From Clostridium sp. CAG:448 (GTDB taxonomy: Bacteria; Bacillota; Clostridia; Oscillospirales; CAG-272): a DNA stretch of 11,973 nt. The notes beneath the pieces were generated by a model, which searched no databases, was not told the DNA's origin, and saw nothing but the letters and a program-made list of their open reading frames with translations. This document shows, piece by piece, positions 6,870-11,973 of the stretch (its first letter is position 1; every line of letters begins with the position of its first letter). The stretch lies in assembly GCA_000433415.1 (NCBI GenBank), contig FR890520.1, positions 1 through 11,973 on the forward strand. Reading direction: 5' to 3'. The translations under genes were made by a program, and so were the position numbers.

Positions 6870-7424
6870 ATGAAAAAGTGGAGATGCACTGTATGCGGTG
6901 AAATCGTAGAATCCGATGTCCGTCCGGACAAATGCCCTGTCTGCAAGGCTTCTGGCGAGAAATTTGTTGAGGTCAAAGAAGAAGAGGGGCGCACCTGGGC
7001 GGCTGAACATGTGGTCGGCATCGGCAAAAAAGATGTCCCCGAAGAAATCATCGAGGGACTGCGTGCCAACTTCAACGGCGAGTGCAGTGAGGTCGGTATG
7101 TATCTTGCCATGTCCCGCGTTGCATTCCGTGAAGGATATCCCGAAATCGGTCTGTACTGGGAAAAGGCAGCAATGGAAGAAGCCGAGCACGCCGCAAAAT
7201 TTGCGGAACTGCTGGGCGAGGTCGTAACCGATTCCACCAAAAAGAACCTGGAAATGCGCGTGGAAGCTGAGCACGGCGCAACTGCCGGCAAGTTTGAACT
7301 GGCAAAGCTGGCAAAGGCACATAACCTGGACGCCATTCACGACACAGTTCACGAAATGGCACGTGACGAAGCCCGGCATGGCAGAGCCTTTGAAGGCTTG
7401 CTCAAGCGGTACTTCGGCGAATAA
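6870..7424 (+). CDS. Reverse rubrerythrin (N-terminal rubredoxin, C-terminal diiron domain)
   Basis: This 184-residue cytoplasmic protein probably reduces H2O2 and perhaps O2 using electrons from NADH:rubredoxin systems. An N-terminal rubredoxin-like domain has C6-x2-C9 and C22-x2-C25. The ferritin-like four-helix domain follows, with E71/E74 (NGECSE), the E104-x2-H107 motif, E132/E134, and E167-x2-H170. The rubredoxin lies before the diiron domain, the reverse of classical rubrerythrin. This matches the reverse rubrerythrins of Clostridium acetobutylicum, which are induced by air. The length is normal and all metal ligands are present. It has its own strong promoter and ends in a terminator. 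Its position after a flavodiiron operon fits a shared role in coping with oxygen. Confidence 0.95.
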   Translation: MKKWRCTVCGEIVESDVRPDKCPVCKASGEKFVEVKEEEGRTWAAEHVVGIGKKDVPEEIIEGLRANFNGECSEVGMYLAMSRVAFREGYPEIGLYWEKAAMEEAEHAAKFAELLGEVVTDSTKKNLEMRVEAEHGATAGKFELAKLAKAHNLDAIHDTVHEMARDEARHGRAFEGLLKRYFGE

Positions 7425-7444
7425 TCCGAATGAACAAATGAATC

Positions 7445-7502
7445 AAAAAAGGTGCACCGTTTCCCTCCGGACAGAGGAGATGCGGTGCACCGCTTTTTCT
7501 TT
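7445..7502. terminator. Bidirectional terminator between rubrerythrin (+) and SGNH hydrolase (-)
   Basis: A 9-bp perfect stem, GGTGCACCG (7451-7459) with CGGTGCACC (7483-7491), contains an inner CCTC/GAGG pairing. It has GCTTTTTCTTT on the plus-strand downstream side and AAAAAA on the other side, so it can stop both convergent operons. It lies about 27 bases after the rubrerythrin stop and about 20 bases past the SGNH stop. Confidence 0.9.
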
Positions 7503-7511
7503 GGTCAATAT

Positions 7512-8288
7512 TTAGCTGTAAAGATCCGTCCCAACAAACCCGACATCGTGGAACTTTTCCGGATGCGCAAACAGAATGCGGTCCCAAAGCCGGAGAATCA
7601 GCTTTGCGCTGAACAGGTACCCTGCCGGGGTCATGTGTCCGTTCATCATGTAAAGGTTGCGGAACGCCTGATCATAAACGGGACCGTCCCGGTAAAGGTC
7701 GATCACATAAGTATCCGGAAAGTAATCGGCAAGCGCATATAAAAGTGCCGCCATCTGTGCACGGATGTCTTCCGCCACCGGATCCGCATCCCCTTCCGAG
7801 GGCATGGTCAGAAGGAAGAAAGGCGCACGCGGCTGCATGGCACGGTAACGCTGTATGATCTTTGCGTAATACCCCGCAAAGGTGGGCTGATTCTTTTCCG
7901 GGTCATCCGGGCAGATGTCCGCCACACTGCCGACCGGCATCCGCAGATTAAGTAAATCATTGACGCCCAATGCCACCAGATAACACTGTGTCGCGCGCGC
8001 CGGATCCCACATCCGCATGGCATCCGCATAGCCGTCCGTGTATTCCTTCGCGGTCATTCCCCCGCGTGAAAAGTTATACACGGTTGCACCCAGCTCACGG
8101 GCAATGAATTGCCCCCAGGAATATTCAAAATAATCGTGATAACCGTATGCGCCGTTTGCACCGACCGAAACCAGTTCTCCCGACGACAGACTGTCCCCTA
8201 CAACGGCAATCTTTCTGAAAATCGCTGTCGGGTGCATCGACGCCTCGATCTCCCCGATCCGGATCCGCTCCGTTCTGTTTTCCGCCAT
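7512..8288 (-). CDS. SGNH/GDSL-family hydrolase, cytoplasmic
   Basis: This is a 258-residue protein of the SGNH esterase/deacylase fold, with no signal peptide or membrane segment. Block I is VVGDSLSSGE with the nucleophile S33. Block II holds the oxyanion Gly in NFSRGGMTA (72-80). Block III is ALGVND with N111 or its neighbour (the G-x-N-D at 108-111). Block V is GHMTPAGY with H218. The Asp three residues before the His is Met here; I recall the same feature in a Firmicutes branch of the family with GH[LM]NPxGY, so it is probably not damage. The start at 8288 is set by CAGGAGGG about 8 bases upstream; the open frame extends upstream into the permease gene but without a start of that quality. 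It lies 59 bases downstream of the permease in the same operon. The substrate is unknown. Confidence 0.85.
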   Translation of the reverse strand: MAENRTERIRIGEIEASMHPTAIFRKIAVVGDSLSSGELVSVGANGAYGYHDYFEYSWGQFIARELGATVYNFSRGGMTAKEYTDGYADAMRMWDPARATQCYLVALGVNDLLNLRMPVGSVADICPDDPEKNQPTFAGYYAKIIQRYRAMQPRAPFFLLTMPSEGDADPVAEDIRAQMAALLYALADYFPDTYVIDLYRDGPVYDQAFRNLYMMNGHMTPAGYLFSAKLILRLWDRILFAHPEKFHDVGFVGTDLYS

Positions 8289-8347
8289 CTGTTTTTCCCT
8301 CCTGTTTTTCTCGTTTTTTTCTTGCTTTCGTTCTTCTGTCCTTTTGT

Positions 8348-9172
8348 TTACTTTGCATCCCTGCGCGTCCGTTTTCCGAATACCAGTATGGCAAGCGGAA
8401 ACAGCACCAGTGCCCAGGCAATCACCACAAGCAGATGTGACCAGCATGTTGCAAAGGTCGCCTGCTCGGTCGTGATCGCGAGTCCGGTCTGCGTAACGGT
8501 CTGTCCGATGCGCAGCGTCTCCCACCCGGCGAGCGCAAAGCGTCCCAGTTTGACCGTGGGATAAAACGGCAGAATCCGGCAGACAATTCCCAGCGCACTG
8601 CTCTCATCCACAAGCATCCATGCACCCGAGAGAAATGCGGAGGCGGTAATAATCGCGGAGCAGAGCCCGGGAGCCGCTTTGTCACTGAAGGCGGCGCCGA
8701 ACAGAATGCCGATGGAAGCATAGATCAGGAGCGCCGGCAGCGACAGAAGAATCGCCTCCGGAATCCCCGCAGCCGCAAACGACAGGCTGCCGTTTTCCGC
8801 AATGCTGATGACCGTTGCGCAGAGATAGCAGAGTACCGCCTGCACCATGCCGATGGCAAACCCCGGCAGCATATAACCGATGATGAATTCCGCAGGGCGC
8901 ATGGGCGACGTATACAGTCGGGTCAAAAAAGAGGTTGCGCGGTCCTGCGATACCAGGAGCGCCAGGTACAGCATCACAAATGCGTATGCAAAACAATTGA
9001 TCCCCGGCGTCAGAATTTCCACGGAAAACCAAAAGGTATTCTGCGCGTCATAAAAGGCAAAATGCATCACAAACAACAGTGCAAGCGGCATTGCCACACA
9101 AAAAATGTAGCACAGCGGATCCCGCAGCATCTCCTTGAAATTCCGCCCGGCAAAAGTCATAGCTCTTTTCAT
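8348..9172 (-). CDS. ABC-2 type transporter permease
   Basis: This is a 274-residue membrane protein with about six hydrophobic segments, near residues 20-40, 55-75, 97-125, 138-163, 168-188 and 245-266. A cytoplasmic segment, RATSFLTRLYTSPMRPAEF, lies between the second and third segments. This is the pattern of ABC-2 exporter permeases (ABC2_membrane), which move drugs, peptides or lipids outward. The C-terminus is basic (KRTRR). The start ATG at 9172 overlaps the ATPase stop as ATGA, and a GGGAGGAAAG site lies inside the end of the ATPase gene. It forms a two-component exporter with that ATPase, presumably as a dimer. The cargo cannot be told. Confidence 0.9.
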   Translation of the reverse strand: MKRAMTFAGRNFKEMLRDPLCYIFCVAMPLALLFVMHFAFYDAQNTFWFSVEILTPGINCFAYAFVMLYLALLVSQDRATSFLTRLYTSPMRPAEFIIGYMLPGFAIGMVQAVLCYLCATVISIAENGSLSFAAAGIPEAILLSLPALLIYASIGILFGAAFSDKAAPGLCSAIITASAFLSGAWMLVDESSALGIVCRILPFYPTVKLGRFALAGWETLRIGQTVTQTGLAITTEQATFATCWSHLLVVIAWALVLFPLAILVFGKRTRRDAK

Positions 9173-9906
9173 TTGGTCTTTCCTCCCTGCGCCGCCGTCG
9201 CAATCCGCACAAAAGCGTCCTCCAAATTGTCACAACCGGTCTGTGCGCAAATTTCATTCACGGTTCCCTCGGCGTACAGATGTCCCGCCACCAGGATTCC
9301 CACACGGTCGGACAGTGCCGCCGCCTCCTTCATGTCGTGTGTGGTCAGAATCAACGTTGTCTTTCCCTTCAGCCCGCTGATAAAGTCCCAAAGCAGGCGC
9401 TGCGCAATCACGTCCAACCCCTGCGCCGGCTCATCCAGAAACAGCACCTGCGGTTTTGTAATCATTGCCATCGCAATGGACAACCGCCTCTGCCAACCGC
9501 CGGACAGGGTCGCGGCGCGCTTGTCTGCGTATTCCTCAAGCCCCAGATCGGCAATCATCTCCGGGACACATGCGCGCGCGCATCCGTAAATTCCCGCGAT
9601 CATCTCCAAATTCTCACGCACCGTCAGCTTGGGCGCCACCGCGGTTTCCTGTGGGGAAACATTGGTAACTGCCTTCACGCCGTACGGGTCGTGCAGAACG
9701 CTGTGCCCCATCAGCAGTGCGTCCCCGGACGTCGGCTGAGTCAGGCAGGTCAACATGCGGATGGTCGTGGTTTTTCCGGCGCCGTTCACCCCCAGAAGGC
9801 AGTAAAACTCCCCTGCGCGGACGGTCATATTCAGATGATCAATCGCAATTTTATTCTTGTAATGCTTGCACAGATCTTTGGTTTCAATCGCATTGACCGT
9901 ACTCAT
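9169..9906 (-). CDS. ABC transporter ATP-binding protein (ABC-2 exporter type)
   Basis: This is a 245-residue ATPase. Walker A is GVNGAGKT at 39-46, the Q-loop glutamine is Q86, the signature is LSGGW at 134-138, Walker B is VLFLDEP at 154-160, the D-loop contains GLD at 163-165 and the switch His is H190. All catalytic elements are intact. The sequence resembles the CcmA/DrrA-type ATPases that drive ABC-2 permeases, and the permease is directly downstream. The start overlaps the stop of the AbrB-type gene as ATGA, so regulator, ATPase and permease are likely translated in a coupled manner. Drug or lipid export is a family-based guess; nothing in the sequence fixes the cargo. Confidence 0.93.
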   Translation of the reverse strand: MSTVNAIETKDLCKHYKNKIAIDHLNMTVRAGEFYCLLGVNGAGKTTTIRMLTCLTQPTSGDALLMGHSVLHDPYGVKAVTNVSPQETAVAPKLTVRENLEMIAGIYGCARACVPEMIADLGLEEYADKRAATLSGGWQRRLSIAMAMITKPQVLFLDEPAQGLDVIAQRLLWDFISGLKGKTTLILTTHDMKEAAALSDRVGILVAGHLYAEGTVNEICAQTGCDNLEDAFVRIATAAQGGKTK

Positions 9907-10145
9907 TTTTCCTCTTCATCCTCCTTATAAATCGGCGGCACACCGCTCTGCAAAAGATCATGGAAGTACGCGACCGCCTCCTTGCGCGGGATGGCAAGCC
10001 CCTGGCTCTCGTCGCCGACGATCAGCAACATATCCCCCGGCTTGAACCCGAACATTTCCCTCGCCTCTTTGGGAATGACGATCTGCCCCTTCTCTCCCAT
10101 TTTCACCATACCGAATATCGCCTTCCGCGATTTTTTCTCTTCCAT
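9903..10145 (-). CDS. AbrB/SpoVT-type transcriptional regulator
   Basis: This is an 80-residue protein. Residues 11-55 form a SpoVT-AbrB swapped-hairpin DNA-binding domain, with the typical core GEKGQIVIPKEAREMFGFKP then GDMLLI. The tail (56-80) is acidic and ends in EDEEEK. AbrB-type proteins bind DNA as dimers or tetramers. It is the first gene of an operon with an ABC exporter and an SGNH hydrolase, and its stop overlaps the ATPase start as ATGA. Direct repeats that overlap its own promoter suggest autoregulation. AAAGGAG lies 6 bases before the ATG at 10145. An antitoxin role, known for other AbrB-fold proteins, is unlikely here because no toxin gene adjoins. Confidence 0.9.
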   Translation of the reverse strand: MEEKKSRKAIFGMVKMGEKGQIVIPKEAREMFGFKPGDMLLIVGDESQGLAIPRKEAVAYFHDLLQSGVPPIYKEDEEEK

Positions 10146-10168
10146 CCGTTTCTCCTTTCACACAAGTT

Positions 10169-10205
10169 ATACTTTTCATACTTATTATACCAAGGAATAC
10201 TTTTC
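10169..10205. repeat. Triple direct repeat ATACTT over the AbrB operon promoter, candidate operator
   Basis: ATACTT occurs at 10169-10174, 10178-10183 and 10197-10202 (plus-strand reading); the first and third extend to ATACTTTTC. Start-to-start spacings are 9 and 19 bases. The copies lie in the spacer, next to the -10 and over the transcription start, a typical place for an autorepressor such as the AbrB-type product. Function is inferred from position. Confidence 0.4.
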
Positions 10206-10212
10206 CTGTCAA
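10184..10212 (-). promoter_or_regulatory. Consensus sigma-A promoter of the AbrB-ABC-SGNH operon
   Basis: On the minus strand, a perfect TTGACA (10207-10212), a 17-base spacer and a perfect TATAAT (10184-10189) with TGG just before it form a very strong promoter. The predicted start is near 10177. So strong a basal promoter suggests that expression is set by repression. Confidence 0.9.
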
Positions 10213-10251
10213 GGGCGTTTCGAAAAATATTTTTACATTCCGCATACAGAC

Positions 10252-10302
10252 AAAAAAAACAAATCCGAACCAATTTCGATTTACGAAATAGTTCGGATTT
10301 GT
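10252..10302 (-). terminator. Rho-independent terminator of the tRNA-Lys gene
   Basis: A 12-bp perfect stem (10259-10270 with 10291-10302, ACAAATCCGAAC and its complement) is topped by a second 6-bp stem (ATTTCG/CGAAAT) and a 5-base loop. On the minus strand it is followed by a run of eight T. It begins about 7 bases after the tRNA 3' end and separates the tRNA from the AbrB promoter. Confidence 0.93.
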
Positions 10303-10308
10303 TTCGTT

Positions 10309-10384
10309 TGGTGACCCATCGGGGAGTCGAACTCCGGACACCATGATTAAAAGTCATGTGCTCTGCCATCTGAGCTAATGGGTC
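10309..10384 (-). tRNA. tRNA-Lys (anticodon UUU), CCA encoded
   Basis: The 76-base gene folds as a cloverleaf. The acceptor is GACCCAT/ATGGGTC with discriminator A and an encoded CCA (10309-10311). The D-arm is GCTC/GAGC. The anticodon stem is CATGA/TCATG with loop CTTTTAA, giving anticodon TTT for lysine. The variable loop is GTGTC. The T-arm is CGGAG/CCCCG with loop TTCGACT. One oddity is an A-C mismatch in the T-stem (position 52 against 62), where a fully paired stem would read CTCCG on the 3' side. It stands alone, with its own promoter and terminator. Confidence 0.96.
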
Positions 10385-10413
10385 ATATGGGTGTACGTCT
10401 CACGTACCCTGAT

Positions 10414-10442
10414 ATTATACTACAAATACGCCTGTTTGTCAA
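10414..10442 (-). promoter_or_regulatory. Consensus sigma-A promoter of tRNA-Lys
   Basis: On the minus strand, a perfect TTGACA (10437-10442), a 17-base spacer and a perfect TATAAT (10414-10419) are seen. The predicted start is near 10407, so the transcript begins with a short leader containing a perfect 6-bp hairpin, GTACGT/ACGTAC (10393-10407), just before the tRNA 5' end at 10384. Confidence 0.9.
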
Positions 10443-10466
10443 CAGGTTTGTCCAAAACTTATATCA

Positions 10467-10500
10467 ACAAAAACAGCGGCTTATCGCACGCTGTTTTTGT
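10467..10500 (-). terminator. Terminator downstream of the SCIFF maturase
   Basis: A 12-bp perfect stem (ACAAAAACAGCG at 10467-10478 with its complement at 10489-10500) has a 10-base loop and lies 14 bases after the maturase stop. On the minus strand the descending arm is CGCTGTTTTTGTT, giving a U-rich 3' side. It also shields the tRNA promoter 25 bases further on from read-through. Confidence 0.8.
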
Positions 10501-10513
10501 GTGTTATATACAA

Positions 10514-11935
10514 TCACTTACAATCGTCACCGCAATCGCCGCATCCTTCGGGGGAAGCAAGCCCGTCCTCGTACTCTGCAACCTTGACGCTCAGTGCACA
10601 CTCGATCCGCTTGCGGAACAGCTCACAGCCGTACTGATAGACACCGGTCACCGTACCCGTTGCATGATAAGCGTTGGCGGCACACCCGCCGGAGCAGTAC
10701 AGCTTTGCCCAGCAGTTCCGGCAATCGGGGCGGGAGTAGGCATTGCACCGTTTGAATTCCTCGCGCACCGCCGTATTGGTCACGCCGTCCCAAAGGTTCC
10801 CCATCAGGTACTGCGGCTCCCCAACAAACTGGTGGCAGGGATACAAGTCCCCCCACGGCGTCACCGCCATATATTCCGTCCCCGATCCGCATCCGGAAAT
10901 GCGTTTGTAAATACAGGGACCGTGTGTCAGATCCAGCATATAGTGGTAGAAAGTAAACGGTTTGCCGGCACGTCTGCGCTCGATCTGTGCACGGGAAAGA
11001 ATCTCATACTGGCGGAACAGCTCCGGCAGGTCCTCCTCGGTCAGCGCGTAAGGGTCCCCCGGTGCGCAGACCACCGGCTCCATGGACAACTGGGTAAACC
11101 CAAGATCAAGCATATGGAAAATATCGTTGGTGAAATCGGTATTAAAGTGCGTAAAGGTCCCGCGCATATAGTAACCGCGATCCCCTCTTTTTTTCACAAA
11201 ATCCTGGAATTTGGGCACGATAACGTCGTAGCTTCCCTTTCCGGCAACCGTTTTGCGCAAACGGTCATGCACCTCTTTACGCCCGTCCAGAGAAAGAACC
11301 ACATTATGGCATTCCCTGTTTGCCCACTCGATGACCTCATCGTTCAGCAGCATCCCGTTGGTCGTCAGCGTAAAACGGAAATTCTTTCCGTGCTCCTTCT
11401 CAATGCTACGCGCATAGGCAACAACCTGGCGGCAGACATCAAAGTTCATCAGCGGTTCCCCGCCGAAAAAGTCCACTTCCAGGTTCCGGCGCGTCCCCGA
11501 ATGTGCGATCAGAAAATCGATTGCCTGCTTGCCCACGGAAAACGGCATCACCGCGCGTTCGCCATGGTACTTCCCCTGTGCGGCAAAGCAATAGGAGCAG
11601 TCCAGATTACAGGTATGCGCGACATGCAGACAAAGCGCCTTGACCACCTGCGAACGGTTTTTCAGATCCGCGGCGTGCGCCTCGTAATCGTCGTCGGAAA
11701 AAAGCTTCCCCGCATCCCGCAGCGCCGTGATATCGTCATAGCAATCCGAAAGCTCTTCACGCGTCACATCCGCACGGTCGCCGTACTTTTCAAGCATTGC
11801 GTCGAGGATTTCCTCCCGGGATTTATCCGCATACATTGTGATCATATCATAGGCAACGTCGTCCACTGTGTGCACGGAGCCGGAGCCGATGTCCAGAACA
11901 ATATTATATCCGTTCAGTTTGTATTGATGTATCAT
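10514..11935 (-). CDS. scfB: SCIFF peptide maturase, radical SAM/SPASM thioether-forming enzyme (CteB/ScfB type)
   Basis: This 473-residue cytoplasmic enzyme installs thioether (sactionine-type) cross-links in the small Cys-rich SCIFF ribosomal peptide found widely in Clostridia. It opens with MIHQYKLNGYNIVLDIGSGS, characteristic of the SCIFF maturase family, within an N-terminal peptide-recognition (RRE/PqqD-like) region of about 90 residues. The radical SAM cluster motif is C109-x3-C113-x2-C116. The GGEP motif is at 158-161. The SPASM region holds C349, G362-x4-C367, C405-x2-C408-x5-C414-x3-C418 and C437, enough for two auxiliary Fe-S clusters; all are intact. The C-terminal tail has three more Cys (465, 468, 472). 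The length is typical of the family. The peptide gene normally lies immediately upstream; here that falls beyond the right edge. The ribosome-binding site is modest (GGAAGGGA), with a hairpin just before it. Confidence 0.95.
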   Translation of the reverse strand: MIHQYKLNGYNIVLDIGSGSVHTVDDVAYDMITMYADKSREEILDAMLEKYGDRADVTREELSDCYDDITALRDAGKLFSDDDYEAHAADLKNRSQVVKALCLHVAHTCNLDCSYCFAAQGKYHGERAVMPFSVGKQAIDFLIAHSGTRRNLEVDFFGGEPLMNFDVCRQVVAYARSIEKEHGKNFRFTLTTNGMLLNDEVIEWANRECHNVVLSLDGRKEVHDRLRKTVAGKGSYDVIVPKFQDFVKKRGDRGYYMRGTFTHFNTDFTNDIFHMLDLGFTQLSMEPVVCAPGDPYALTEEDLPELFRQYEILSRAQIERRRAGKPFTFYHYMLDLTHGPCIYKRISGCGSGTEYMAVTPWGDLYPCHQFVGEPQYLMGNLWDGVTNTAVREEFKRCNAYSRPDCRNCWAKLYCSGGCAANAYHATGTVTGVYQYGCELFRKRIECALSVKVAEYEDGLASPEGCGDCGDDCK

Positions 11936-11949
11936 GTATTTTCCCTTCC

Positions 11950-11964
11950 GCCCGGATACCGGGC
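11950..11964 (-). promoter_or_regulatory. GC-rich hairpin between the expected SCIFF peptide gene and the maturase
   Basis: GCCCGG (11950-11955) pairs perfectly with CCGGGC (11959-11964) around a 3-base loop, ending directly before the GGAAGGGA ribosome-binding site of the maturase. No T-run follows on the minus strand, so it is not a simple terminator. It may set the ratio of peptide to enzyme by attenuation, RNA processing or mRNA protection. Confidence 0.45.
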
Positions 11965-11973
11965 AACCAAAAC

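Noticed and set aside
7512..8525. Longer version of the SGNH hydrolase reaching back to 8525
   Set aside because: The extra N-terminus would overlap the permease gene and has no fold; the ATG at 8288 has a strong ribosome-binding site.
1..11973. CRISPR array, insertion sequence, attachment site, riboswitch or rRNA
   Set aside because: I looked for short regular repeats, transposase motifs, tRNA-adjacent duplications and conserved leader folds and saw none; the tRNA 3' end is not repeated elsewhere in the window as far as I can see.

Overview
The window looks like the chromosome of a strictly anaerobic, moderately GC-rich member of the Clostridia, perhaps a gut Oscillospirales-type bacterium. 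Three things point there: a SCIFF-type radical SAM maturase (a clostridial hallmark), a reverse rubrerythrin, and a flavodiiron protein of the anaerobic O2/NO-scavenging kind. Ribosome-binding sites are strong AGGAGG types and promoters are close to the sigma-A consensus. I cannot name a genus from sequence alone.

Layout. (1) Positions 1-2210, minus strand: a phage-like structural cassette of three genes behind its own extended -10 promoter. Two are small paralogues; the second of these carries a C-terminal fibronectin-III-like tail. The third is a large Ig-like tandem-repeat protein that runs off the left edge. (2) Positions 2372-7424, plus strand: a metal and redox-stress block. It holds a ZIP metal transporter, a flavodiiron protein fused to flavin-reductase and rubredoxin domains (an FprA-Hrb fusion), a TPR protein and a DUF4037 nucleotidyltransferase-like protein joined to it by ATGA overlaps, then a reverse rubrerythrin with its own promoter. 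The only clear terminator of the block lies after the rubrerythrin, at 7451-7502. (3) Positions 10145-7512, minus strand: an AbrB-type regulator, an ABC ATPase, an ABC-2 permease and a cytoplasmic SGNH/GDSL hydrolase. The first three are coupled by ATGA overlaps, and a consensus promoter carrying a triple direct repeat precedes them. (4) Positions 10384-10309, minus strand: a tRNA-Lys(UUU) gene with its own consensus promoter and terminator. (5) Positions 11935-10514, minus strand: the SCIFF peptide maturase (CteB/ScfB type). Its precursor peptide gene should lie just beyond the right edge, and a GC-rich hairpin sits between that edge and the maturase.

How the parts work together. The redox block can plausibly detoxify O2, NO and peroxide (flavodiiron protein and rubrerythrin), with ZIP supplying divalent metal. 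Why a nucleotidyltransferase-like protein and a TPR protein are translationally coupled to the flavodiiron gene is unexplained and is the most interesting open question here. The AbrB-ABC-SGNH operon looks like a self-regulated export module. The phage-like cassette is either the edge of a prophage or a stand-alone phage-derived structure. No intergenic stretch exceeds 300 bases, and I saw no insertion sequence, CRISPR array, riboswitch or rRNA.
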